Assembly: GCF_022024015.1 (NCBI RefSeq) | Contig: NZ_CP091786.1 | Coordinates: 1,240,001 to 1,304,000 of the forward strand | Length of the DNA: 64,000 nucleotides | Direction: 5' to 3' | Source: Prevotella sp. E9-3 | Lineage (GTDB): Bacteria > Bacteroidota > Bacteroidia > Bacteroidales > Bacteroidaceae | Shown: in pieces, positions 26,352 through 36,000 of the stretch | Numbering within the stretch: the first letter of the stretch is position 1 | Layout of the letters: each line of letters starts with the position of its first letter | Program-made: the position numbers and the translations under genes | Notes under the pieces: generated by a model | The model's database searches: none | Told to the model about the DNA's origin: nothing | The model's input: only the letters and a program-made list of their open reading frames with translations

Positions 26352-27571
26352 CACTCATGCCTGATGGCTTCGATAGGATCCATGTTGGCCGCTTTCTGTG
26401 CGGGTATATAACCAAACAGGATGCCGATGGCCACACACACCAGGAAGGAAACATAGATGCTCCATGCAGGCACACTCGATGGCATGCCGGCCAGTGGAAT
26501 AATCAGCTCGCTCACTCCGCATCCCACAATGATGCCCAGCAGTCCGCCAGTCACCGATATGAGTACCGATTCAATGAGAAACTGGAACGAGATTACAGGA
26601 CCTGTAGCGCCCACGGCCATACGCAGACCAATTTCCTTTGTGCGCTCCGTTACCGAAACCAGCATGATGTTCATGATGCCGATACCGGCTACTAATAGCG
26701 AGAAAGCGGCCGCCACCACCAGAATCAGCGTCACGGTGTCCATCGTACTCGACATTGTTTCCATCATCTCTGCTTGCGAACGGATAGTGAAGTCGTCGGC
26801 TGCGTCGCCTTTCAGTTTGTGGTTGTCGCGCAGTATCTGGGTCAGCTCTTCAATGGCAGCGTCGCTCAGTTCCTCAGTGAGCGCCGAGCATACGATGCTT
26901 GAGAACCAAGTCTGGGCGGCAATACGTTTCATCACCGTGGTGTAGGGGGCTATCATCACATTGTCCTGGTCCATTCCCCACGAGTTGTAGCCTTTTGATT
27001 TCAGTACTCCGATGATGGTCATCGGTATAGACTTGAATCGAATGGTCTTGCCGATAGGATCCACCCCTTCGCCAAACAGTTCGGTGACAATCGTTTTTCC
27101 TACCACCACTTTCTTCGATGCCTTTTTGATGTCTTCCTCCGTGAAGCACTCGCCTTCCTCGATGTCCCACAGTTTGATGTCCAGGTATTCAGGGCTTTCT
27201 CCATAAAGCGAGGTGTTGGTGTTGTTATTGCCGTAGATCACCTGTCCGCTGGCAGTCACCTCTGGCGACACCTTTGTCACGAATTTCTTTTCACGCAAGA
27301 TGCGTTCGTAGTCGGCCATCTTCAGCGTCTGCATGGCTGACGGGTCCTGACGCACACCGCCACGCATGTCGGCTCCAGGTCTGATGGTCAGCAGGTTCGT
27401 GCCCATTGTTGAGAGTTCCTTGCGAATACTCTCTTTCGACCCTTGTCCGATGCTCATCATGATAATCACGGCAGCCACGCCGATGATGATGCCCAGCATA
27501 GACAGGAACGAGCGCATCTTATTGTTTGCTACAGCCCTGAGGCTGACTTTAAATAGGTTCAGTATGTTCAT
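26351..27571 (-). CDS. MacB/FtsX-type ABC transporter permease
   Basis: A 406-residue inner-membrane protein with the four-segment MacB layout: TM1 near residues 20-42 (MLGIIIGVAAVIIMMSIGQG), a large periplasmic MacB_PCD domain (about 45-270), then three TM segments in 275-400 with the conserved EIGLRMAVGA and MLVSVTERTKEIG cytoplasmic loop. It is the last gene of a four-gene operon TolC-MacA-ATPase-permease on the minus strand. With the separate ATPase it forms a tripartite efflux pump for macrolide-like or peptide substrates; the substrate is not known. Confidence 0.9.
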   Translation of the reverse strand: MNILNLFKVSLRAVANNKMRSFLSMLGIIIGVAAVIIMMSIGQGSKESIRKELSTMGTNLLTIRPGADMRGGVRQDPSAMQTLKMADYERILREKKFVTKVSPEVTASGQVIYGNNNTNTSLYGESPEYLDIKLWDIEEGECFTEEDIKKASKKVVVGKTIVTELFGEGVDPIGKTIRFKSIPMTIIGVLKSKGYNSWGMDQDNVMIAPYTTVMKRIAAQTWFSSIVCSALTEELSDAAIEELTQILRDNHKLKGDAADDFTIRSQAEMMETMSSTMDTVTLILVVAAAFSLLVAGIGIMNIMLVSVTERTKEIGLRMAVGATGPVISFQFLIESVLISVTGGLLGIIVGCGVSELIIPLAGMPSSVPAWSIYVSFLVCVAIGILFGYIPAQKAANMDPIEAIRHE

Positions 27572-27577
27572 ATTGCA

Positions 27578-28330
27578 TTAATCATCTTGAGGTTTCGGCA
27601 ACAGTGCCAGTGCTTCAGCAGCCGATTTGATGTTAGTGTTAATGGTGTCTTCCCGAATCTTACCGTCGCGCAGGTTGATGTTCCGGCTCGAGTATTCCGC
27701 TATTTCAGGATTGTGAGTCACGAAGATGATGGTGTGCCCTTGACGGTGCAGTTCTTGGAAGAGTACCAGCATTTCAAACGAAGTGCGTGTGTCCAGATTA
27801 CCCGTAGCCTCGTCGGCCAGCAGTACAGCCGGATCGTTCACCAGTGCGCGGGCTATGGCCACACGTTGCATCTGTCCGCCCGACATCTGGTTCGACTTAT
27901 GGTCCAGCCGGTCGCCCAGTCCTACAGCCTTCAGAGCTTTTACGGCAGCCTCTCGTCGCTGTTGAGCATTATATTTCGAGTTGTACATCAGTGGCAGTTC
28001 CACGTTCTCCACGGCAGTAGTCTTGGCCAGTAGGTTGTAGTTCTGGAACACGAAACCAATCTTCTGGTTTCTCAGGTGGGCGCGCTGCGTCTTCGACATG
28101 GTGCGCACCGACACACCGTCCAGGAAATACTCTCCGCTGGTGGGCGTGTCCAGGCATCCCAGCTGGTTCAGCAGCGTCGATTTTCCCGAGCCCGAAGTGC
28201 CCTGAATAGTAACGAACTCCCCCTCGTATATCTTGAACGATACGCCCCGCAGTGCCTTCACCGTTTCCGAGCCCACCTGGAAATATCGCTTCACGTTCTG
28301 CAGTTCTATGACTACCTTTCTATCCTCCAT
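27578..28330 (-). CDS. MacB/LolD-type ABC transporter ATPase
   Basis: A 250-residue ATP-binding subunit. Walker A is GTSGSGKST (about 44-52), Q-loop [10 protein letters not shown], signature [13 protein letters not shown] (about 148-160), Walker [12 protein letters not shown] and switch His in FVTHNPE. In enteric MacB the ATPase and permease are fused; here they are separate genes seven bases apart. It energises the permease encoded next. Confidence 0.94.
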   Translation of the reverse strand: MEDRKVVIELQNVKRYFQVGSETVKALRGVSFKIYEGEFVTIQGTSGSGKSTLLNQLGCLDTPTSGEYFLDGVSVRTMSKTQRAHLRNQKIGFVFQNYNLLAKTTAVENVELPLMYNSKYNAQQRREAAVKALKAVGLGDRLDHKSNQMSGGQMQRVAIARALVNDPAVLLADEATGNLDTRTSFEMLVLFQELHRQGHTIIFVTHNPEIAEYSSRNINLRDGKIREDTINTNIKSAAEALALLPKPQDD

Positions 28331-28336
28331 ACTTTT

Positions 28337-29491
28337 TTACTTCTTCTTGTTGTTCTTTGGTCTTGGCATGAATGGGTTGGCAGCCTGTTCTTCCTCTTTC
28401 TGTTCGCCACCGCTGATGCTGAAGTCAACCAGAACTTCCGTACCCTCGCTGATGCCGCTAACTATTTCAGTCGTTATGCCGTTGGAGGTGCCTGTCTCCA
28501 CTGCGTGAGCCTTGAAGATGTTGCCTTCGCGGGTCCATAGTTTCTGCGGAGCCTCTACGTCGTCGATGGTCTGCCCTTCACTGAGCAGAGCCTCGTTGGG
28601 CATAAAACGGAGCGCTTTTGCCGGCACCGTCAGCACATCGTTCTTCTCCAGAGTGAAAATCGTTACGTTGGCCGTCAGTCCCGGCTTTAGTTTCAAGTCG
28701 TTGTTCGGTGCCGAGATCACTACTTCGTATGTCACCACATTGCTCTCCGTTGTGGCCTGCTGGCGCACCTGGGTTACTTGACCTTCGAAATGGTCTTCGG
28801 GGAAAGCATCCACGGTAAACGAAACGCGTTGTCCTTCCTTCACACCGCCTATGTCAGCCTCGTCGATGTCGGCAATCACGCGCATGTTTGTCAGATCTTG
28901 TGCTATCGAAAACAGTTCAGGCGTTGAGAACGATGCCGCTACTGTCTGTCCCTCTTCCACGCTCTTTGACAGTACCACTCCGTCTATAGGACTGGTGATG
29001 GTGGCATAGCCCAAGTTGGTCTGCGCTTTTTGAACATTCTGCGAGGCAGTGGTCACCTGATCCTTCGCTTTCAGGTACTGCAGTCGGGCCGTCTCATACT
29101 CGTCGGCGCTCACCAGTCCCTTGTCGTAGAGCGTTTTGTATCTGTTGTGGTTAGCCTCTTCATAGGCCAGTGTGCTCTGAGCGCTGTTCAGGTTGGCCTT
29201 TGCCGTGTTCAGTTCACTGGTCAGGTTGGTCTTGTCCAGTTCGGCAATCACCTGTCCTTTCTTCACTTCCGAGTTGTAGTCAACATACAGTTTGCTCACT
29301 ATACCGCTCACCTGTGTGCCCACGGTCACACTCGTTACCGGTTCGATGGTGCCCGTAGCCGTGATAGTAGTCTGAATATTTCCTTTCTCCACCTTTGCTG
29401 TCTGGAAGTCAACGGTGGCTTTCTTGTCACAACTGGCCGTCAGTGTGAGCACTGTCAGGGCAATCATCCCTGCTTTGCAAAGTCTTTTCAT
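28337..29491 (-). CDS. periplasmic adaptor (MacA/HlyD family)
   Basis: A 384-residue lipoprotein: the signal ends LTLTASC with the lipobox Cys near residue 22. A biotinyl-lipoyl-like domain (VGTQVSGIVSKLYVDYNSEV around 57-76) and a coiled-coil hairpin (ELNTAKANLNSAQSTLAYEE) are followed by the second lipoyl half (ATITSPIDGVVLSKSVEEGQ) and the beta-barrel domain. The order and spacing with TolC upstream and ATPase downstream (6 bp gap) define a MacAB-TolC-like efflux operon. The last 30 residues are acidic then basic (ending RPKNNKKK). Confidence 0.92.
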   Translation of the reverse strand: MKRLCKAGMIALTVLTLTASCDKKATVDFQTAKVEKGNIQTTITATGTIEPVTSVTVGTQVSGIVSKLYVDYNSEVKKGQVIAELDKTNLTSELNTAKANLNSAQSTLAYEEANHNRYKTLYDKGLVSADEYETARLQYLKAKDQVTTASQNVQKAQTNLGYATITSPIDGVVLSKSVEEGQTVAASFSTPELFSIAQDLTNMRVIADIDEADIGGVKEGQRVSFTVDAFPEDHFEGQVTQVRQQATTESNVVTYEVVISAPNNDLKLKPGLTANVTIFTLEKNDVLTVPAKALRFMPNEALLSEGQTIDDVEAPQKLWTREGNIFKAHAVETGTSNGITTEIVSGISEGTEVLVDFSISGGEQKEEEQAANPFMPRPKNNKKK

Positions 29492-29519
29492 ATCTTTGTT
29501 TTTCCTTTTTTTGTTTTTA

Positions 29520-30863
29520 CTATTTGAGAGCCTCTCCTCTGTAGAACTTCAGCATTTGCAGCGCCAGCAGCGTCTGATACTTACTCTGTAGCCGGTTCTG
29601 TTGGGCCGAGAGCAGGCGGTCCTTTCCCGTCATCAGTTCCACGATATTCTTCAGTCCCAGGTTGAACTGTTCCTGCAGCAGGTCGAAACTGTGCTGTTCG
29701 CTCTGTTCTGTCTCCATGGCAGCCCGCAGTTTCTGCTGATTCGTTTCTGCATCGAGCCAGTAGCTTTCGAGTGTCTGGTACAGGTCGTCCTTAGCCTCTT
29801 CCAAGTCCAATTGGGCCTGCATCTGCTGTATTCGGGCTTTGCGCACAGCGGTCTTTGTCTGTCGCTGGTCAAAGATGGGGATGTTCAGCGTCAGGCCGGC
29901 CGATGCGTCGAAGTTTGTTTTCATCTGTTTGCCCCATTCATTGTCAGACTGCGAGTTGGTGCTTGTGCCCACCCCTCCTGTCAGACTGAGGGTGGGGGAG
30001 TATCCGGCCTTTGCCATCTTCACGCTCAGTTCGCTGCTTTTCACGCTCAGTTCGCTGTTGGCTATCTCTGGTCGGATGCCCAGTGCCTGTTCGAACACCG
30101 TCTGCAGACTTGGAATCTCTTCCAGTGCCTGTTCGTCGGAAGTGTTGGGAATAGCAATGCTGAACGGGTCGGTAGTGTCCAGTTCGAGCAGCTGCTTCAG
30201 TTGCAGTAAATATAAAGAAATGTTTGCGCGCGCCTGTACTATATTATATTCGTCGGTGGCACGTTGGGCAGACAGCTGTGCCACATCGGCCTTCGACATC
30301 TTTCCCACCTCCAGCATCTGCTGTCCGCGCTCTTCGTTCTTCTTACTCGTTTCCAGTGTTTGCTCGTTCACTTTCACCGCTTCTGTGAGGTAGAGTATCT
30401 GTACATACAACTGGGCTATCTGTTCCTGAATACTATTGGCGGCGGTTTGCGTCTGCAGCTGACTCTGTTCGACGGTCAGTTTGTTCTGTCGCAGAGTGTT
30501 GCGGTTACGGTTGCCGTTCCACAGTGTCCACGAAGCGTTCAGTCCGTACGAGCCGTTGTAGTAGCCTTTCTTTACCTCTGTCTCTACGATGCCGTTGGCC
30601 ACTGTCGATAATCCCGTTTCCTGCCAGGGACGGTAGCCCAGGCTCTGGTTGGTAGATGCCGATAGCGATGGCATCAGTGCAGCCCGTGCCCCCTTCACAT
30701 CCTCTTCGGCCGATTGTGTGGTGAGGCGGGCTTTTTGCAGCGTGATGTTATGCTCCATGGCGTGGGCAATACACTGTTCCAGTGTCCATTCATCCTGTTG
30801 GGCCCATGCGGTTTGCGCCATAGTCAGCCATCCGGCTGCCAAGATAATAATTCCTTTGTTCAT
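29520..30863 (-). CDS. TolC-family outer-membrane efflux protein
   Basis: A 447-residue protein with a signal peptide ending AWAQQ (about 1-22). Two OEP repeats are seen, each with a long coiled coil: residues 30-235 (LEQCIAHAMEHNITLQKARL start) and 240-440 (LQTVFEQALGIRPEIANSEL start, ending ELMTGKDRLLSAQQNRLQSK). TolC forms the outer-membrane channel of the pump. It is the first gene of the efflux operon. A lipobox is absent. Confidence 0.93.
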   Translation of the reverse strand: MNKGIIILAAGWLTMAQTAWAQQDEWTLEQCIAHAMEHNITLQKARLTTQSAEEDVKGARAALMPSLSASTNQSLGYRPWQETGLSTVANGIVETEVKKGYYNGSYGLNASWTLWNGNRNRNTLRQNKLTVEQSQLQTQTAANSIQEQIAQLYVQILYLTEAVKVNEQTLETSKKNEERGQQMLEVGKMSKADVAQLSAQRATDEYNIVQARANISLYLLQLKQLLELDTTDPFSIAIPNTSDEQALEEIPSLQTVFEQALGIRPEIANSELSVKSSELSVKMAKAGYSPTLSLTGGVGTSTNSQSDNEWGKQMKTNFDASAGLTLNIPIFDQRQTKTAVRKARIQQMQAQLDLEEAKDDLYQTLESYWLDAETNQQKLRAAMETEQSEQHSFDLLQEQFNLGLKNIVELMTGKDRLLSAQQNRLQSKYQTLLALQMLKFYRGEALK

Positions 30864-30911
30864 TGTTAGTTATAAGATATTTTCTCTGTTTTTGTGCTCC
30901 AGCGCTGGGGG

Positions 30912-32297
30912 CTATTTCTTCACATCCTCCAGTATGATGTCTGGTCGCTCATCAGGGCGCATCAGCTCAAATTCCACGTTGTGCATGTACAGTCCATCAA
31001 CGTGGCGCGCAAAGAGGCCGTATGCCGGTGTGGGACCTGCCCAGCGGGGCTCCGGGTAGTTGGTGCCCTGCTCGCGGTAAGGCTTGTCCACCTTCTTGCC
31101 TCCGCCGCGATACTGTATGCGTATGTTGCTCAGTGAGACATTGCGTATTGGCTCACCTTCCATGCCCGTGATTATAATGCCTGCAAGCGAATCGCAATCG
31201 TTGGCGATGACATTATTTATATATATGTCACGTGCTGATGAAGGTTGTGTCACCTCCTTCGGGCCGCGATTACGGCAACCCGTAGTGATGTAGATGGGGT
31301 AGTGGTGCACATGGTTCAGCGAGATATTGTTGACCACGATGTTCTCCATCTTTCCCTGATCCACTTCCTCAAAGGCCAGGCCGCTGCTCCACATGCAGGT
31401 GCAGTTAGATATCGTGATGTTGCGATAGCCGCCGTTAGACTCCGTACCCAGCTTGATACGCCCGCATACCCAGTTCACCTTCTCCGGCACGTATGTGCCA
31501 TCGAGGAACGTGCCGAGCTTATAACCCGTAACGATGCAGTTAGTCACAAGGATATGCTCACACGCCACAGCCTTTTTCAAGGCGTATGAGCTCTTCAGCA
31601 CTATAGCGTCATCGTTGGGCGTATTCACCTTCGTATTGCTCACGGTGAAATACTTGCAGCAGTCTATGTCTATGCCGTCGCGGTTAGTGTCAATGGTCAC
31701 ATTGTCTATCGTGCCGATCTCGCAGCCTGTGATGATGATGGCAAAGTGTCCGCCACGATAAATGGTTATGTCGCGTATGGTCACATTGCGGCACAACTTC
31801 AGCGCTATCGCCTTATCGCCGGTGCCTATGCTGCCGCCCTGCACGTTGCCGCCCTTCTCTGTGTCGCGCTTTGTCAGGCCCTCACCGTCTATCATACCCC
31901 TGCCGGTAATGCTGACATTCTGCTGTCCCTCAGCCCATATCAGGGAGTTGTGAAAATAGGTATGGCCACCGTCTTGATACTCCGGGAACCCACCGAATGA
32001 CTCGCTTTCATCGTAGGCCTTCATGCTGGCAGGCGCAGCCAGAATCTTAGCTCCCGCCATCAGGTGCAGGTCTATGTTGCTCTTCAGGCGGATACTGCCG
32101 CACAGGTAAGTACCGGCAGGCACCACCACCTGTCCGCCACCCTCAGACGTAGCGGTCTCAATAGCTTTGTTGATAGCCACATGGTCCAACGTCTTGCCAT
32201 CGCCCTTGGCCCCAAAATCCTTCACGTCGTAAACCCTTGCCTGGCAAACCAATGCCACCAAAGCCAGCAATACGCTGCATAACATCCTTCGGGTCAT
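30912..32297 (-). CDS. secreted glycoside hydrolase family 28 (polygalacturonase-like)
   Basis: A 461-residue right-handed beta-helix protein with a signal peptide ending VCQAR (about 1-21). The N-terminus has YDVKDFGAKGDGKTLDHVAI and the pectate-lyase-3-like strand block. GH28 catalytic blocks are NRDGIDIDCC (about 209), NTPNDDAIVLKS (about 226; the DD pair) and GRIKLGTESNGG (about 280; the RIK motif). The usual GHG is replaced by a sequence around YKLGTFLDG, so the exact substrate class (homogalacturonan, rhamnogalacturonan or other) is uncertain. It stands alone, with its own promoter. Confidence 0.85.
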   Translation of the reverse strand: MTRRMLCSVLLALVALVCQARVYDVKDFGAKGDGKTLDHVAINKAIETATSEGGGQVVVPAGTYLCGSIRLKSNIDLHLMAGAKILAAPASMKAYDESESFGGFPEYQDGGHTYFHNSLIWAEGQQNVSITGRGMIDGEGLTKRDTEKGGNVQGGSIGTGDKAIALKLCRNVTIRDITIYRGGHFAIIITGCEIGTIDNVTIDTNRDGIDIDCCKYFTVSNTKVNTPNDDAIVLKSSYALKKAVACEHILVTNCIVTGYKLGTFLDGTYVPEKVNWVCGRIKLGTESNGGYRNITISNCTCMWSSGLAFEEVDQGKMENIVVNNISLNHVHHYPIYITTGCRNRGPKEVTQPSSARDIYINNVIANDCDSLAGIIITGMEGEPIRNVSLSNIRIQYRGGGKKVDKPYREQGTNYPEPRWAGPTPAYGLFARHVDGLYMHNVEFELMRPDERPDIILEDVKK

Positions 32298-32337
32298 AAT
32301 ATGTATCCTTTTGGATTAGTTATTCAAGTTTCGCCTG

Positions 32338-32345
32338 CAAATTTA
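32338..32345 (-). promoter_or_regulatory. -7 box for the GH28 gene
   Basis: TAAATTTG on the minus strand, 40 bp upstream of the ATG at 32297. Confidence 0.5.
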
Positions 32346-32476
32346 TAAATAATCTCTGAAATACTAAACTTCTATCGCCATATATTTAACCTAAATAATT
32401 CAGTAGAGGTACAAAAAAAGAAGCGTTTTTCTTTATTATCCTAAAATCCGCAACTAATAATCTTTCGTTTAGAGAT

Positions 32477-32888
32477 TCACGTTATGGTGTCAATGCAGCG
32501 GTAGGTGTATTCTCCCTCCCACAGGTCCCGCTCCCCATCCGTGCGTCGCTCTCGCTGTATGACAAGGCGGTATGCCTTCCCCTCCAATTTTTCCACGGTG
32601 ATGGAGTTCAGCTCATACTCGATGCCGTTGATCTCCTCCTTCTTCCATCCCCGCAGTGCCAGCAAGCTGTCATAAGTGGCTGGTCACATCCTCCACACAG
32701 TCGCCACCACAGAAGTAGACGCTTGCCAGTGAACCTACAATCTCACTATACTGATAGCCGAATGATGTGCACCGGATGCCCAGCACTTTGTCTATAATCG
32801 GAGCCACAAAACGGGAAAAAAGCTCTCTCACATGAAATATTCCTCCAAAAGGAGTGCTTTTTTCAGATTTCATTTGTACCTTTGGCAC
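32477..32888 (-). pseudogene. IS1380-family transposase remnant (internal deletion and frameshift)
   Basis: Two pieces of one transposase are joined out of frame. The first, from a GTG at 32888 to a TGA at 32670, has KVQMKSEKSTPFGGIF and GYQYSEIVGSLASVYFCGGD, the N-terminal pattern of Bacteroidales IS1380 transposases. The second (32477-32665) has ALRGWKKEEINGIEYELNS and WEGEYTYRC, which belong near the middle to C-terminal part. About 160 residues in between (including most DDE catalytic positions) and the whole C-terminus are gone. No terminal inverted repeats could be assigned with confidence. It is inactive. Confidence 0.85.
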
Positions 32889-33076
32889 GTCATTGATGAT
32901 TTTGCTTGTCGTTAAACGCAGCACTAAGGTAAGTGAAAAATCTGACATGGCAAAATCCTGGACTGCTCGGCTCTGCGCTTCGCTAGTCGAAAAACTTTTT
33001 GTTTCTCAAGAACTTATAATGAATATTAAACCAAAGTGCTGCGGAATTTGGGGTTAACAAAAAAATATATTCAAAT

Positions 33077-36000
33077 ATGACATACAATAAATCTCCGCTC
33101 TTCATGATTCTTTTCCTGCTGTGTTGCAGGATGTCAGCTCAGCAGTCATGCTGTAGCAACATCGTAAAAGTGCCGTTCAGCGTCTCGGATACAGGAAAGC
33201 CGACACCCATCAAGTGGGGCATGGACACAGCCTGGGATGACGAGGGCAATGTGTTGCGTGGCATCAATTTCATCGGTGCCGACCGTCTCACTTACGGCCG
33301 TGTCTCCTTCCAGGTGATGGACCCTGTTAATGCCGATGGCACATTGTCTGCACGGCAGCAGAGGTTTTTGCGGTCGCGATTGCAGCATATCGCACTGAGC
33401 AAGCCCGCGGGCATTCTACTCAACAGCGACCCAGTGGACATTAACGTGGACATCTTCACCCACCACCCCGAACAGTGGTACAAGGTCATCAAGGCAACTG
33501 TAAAATATGTACAAGACTACGGGCTGAACGTGGTCTCTATCGCTCCCTTCAACGAGCCGGACGTGACTGCCAGCAATCAAGGAACGAAGGACGATTTCAA
33601 GGCTGTGGCCAAACTGCTGAAGGAAGATCCCGAACTTGCCGGCATTCGCATCTGCGCCGGCAACACCTGCAACAACGATGGCGCCATGGAATGGTATCAG
33701 CACATGAAACCATACGTCGATGAAGGGAACACGCACCAGCTGGCCGGCGATTTCGACCACTATGCCGATTTCTATACTACTGTGAAAGCCGACGGCAAGG
33801 TGGCTACGAACGACGAGCTGCACAACGTGATGGAAGGCATCGTGGGCGCACAATACGGTTTGGAGAATGGCATCTGGTGGGGAACGGTAGGACCTACACG
33901 AGGCGACTTCTGTCTGGCCACCAGCACTGGCGGGATGCGTCTGGGCTATGCCGAGAATCGTGCTGCATGGACTGGGGCTGCTGTCTATAGGATGCCCGAC
34001 GGTCGCATCAAGGCATTTGCAGGAACCAGTGAGCGACAGGCCTCACCATGCACTTATGAACTGGTAAGTACAGACAAAGCTGTGTATTTCGACGGCTATG
34101 GCCCCGCCTACACCTATCCTGTCTTCCTGCCCGGCGGTTACCGTTACGGCGACAAGTACCAGCAAAGTGCCGAGCGCAGCATACAGATATGCCAAGGCGA
34201 GGACGTGCCTCTCTGTCCGCTGACATGCAGCAACTACATCATAGTCAACAAGAAAAGCCAGAAGGTGCTGACAATCCTGTCCGGCTCCACAGTCAATTCG
34301 GCAGCCGTTGGCCAGTACGAAGACAAGGACTACCCCTACCAGCAATGGACACTGGAGGCTCTGAAGGACAACGGAGGCGACCTCACGGGGTTCTATATCC
34401 ACAGCCTGCGCAATGAGAACATGAACTTGGAAACTGCGGGCTTTCAAGTGAAACCCGGAGCCACGGTGAGCGTCTATCCCGTGACAAAGGCAGAGAACCA
34501 GCGCTGGGCCTTTGAGTATGCCAGCGACGGATACTACAAGATTCGCAACTACCAGTCGGGACTCTATCTTGAGGTGGCTGGTGGAAGTTCGGCCAACAAC
34601 GCCACCGTGCGCCTGTGCGCCGAGGCTACCGACGATCACCAACTGTGGAAACTCCTACCCATCGATGCGCCCTGCGAACAAGAAGCTCCCACCGTTCCGT
34701 CGGGACTGAAAGCTAAGTCGGGTATAAGCACTATCGAACTCAGCTGGGAAGCCAACACCCAGGACAAGGACTTCAACGGGTATATGGTGCTCCGTGGTGA
34801 AAAGAACGCGGCTGGAACAATTGAATACGACGTCATAGGACGCCAAGTCATGGATACCTGTTTCATCGACAACGACTGTCGCCAGAACACCATCTACTAC
34901 TATGCCCTGCAAAGTGTGGACTATTCCCAGAACCGCTCCGACAAATCGGAACCCGTGGAGGCGGCCCTGAGTGGACAGCGTGGACTGGTGGCGAAGTATG
35001 ATGGCAGCTCGGCGAATGATATTCGCATCCCACCCTCTGCTGTATGTCTGGCACAAGCCACCATCGCTGCATGGGTGTATAATCCAGGCTACTTGGCCGA
35101 GAACTGCCGCCTCTTTGACTTCGCTGCTAACGACACAAGCCAAGCCGTCCTTTCCCTGAACCAAGGGGGAAACCTCGTGCTGACGCTACAAGACGGCGAG
35201 CGTATGCAGACCATCAGTGGCGGAAAGCTGCCCGGAGGCTGGCATCATGTAGCCGTGACCATCGGCGAGAGCATGACAAAGGTCTATCTCGATGGTGAGC
35301 CGAGTGGAACTGGCGCGGCGTCCTCTGTGAGACTCGCAGACATCCGGCCCGTGTGCAACTACATCGGTCGTGGACAAGACGCGAGCGTGCCGTCTATGGA
35401 TGGACGAATTGACGACCTGCGCATCTACAACTATGCGCTGAGTCCCGCAGAACTCCAGTCCGTGATGGACGAGACATCTTCACACGGCGATGAGAATGCA
35501 TGGTCCAAGCCTGTACTGCCATCCAAGTCCTTAGCGGAAATCAGCGCCACAGAAGTCCTCTACCTCTACAACGTGGATGCCGACGCCTTCGTCACTTATG
35601 GAATGAGCTGGAACACCCAATCGGTGGCACAGCGTCTGGCAAAAGGCGACCGCAGCTTGGACAACCGATTCCGAGTCAAAGTCACGAAATTGGCTGGAGG
35701 CAAAGTCAGACTCTCGATGGCGGACAAGTCCAACGTGTACATTGGATGTCTCCCGGATGCCTGTAACGTGTGGAGCGACCGTTCGGCTGAGGAAGCCACT
35801 TTCACGTGCCAAGAGGCATCCACAGCCGCTGGTAGCACGTATGCCTTGATATCAGATGCACAAAAGGACTACCTCGACGTGTCCTATGCCTATGGTGGTC
35901 CCCTGACCACACGCCACGGACGCGGTTTCACGCACTGGGCTTTTATTGCGCCGAAAGAGATTTCCTCCCAGTCATACGCTAAATACAAGGAAAGGCAGAA

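Noticed and set aside
33416..33853. Antisense ORFs in the GH30-like gene (also 34043-34642 and 34655-35164)
   Set aside because: They are a consequence of GC-rich codon use on the plus strand; no motifs were found.
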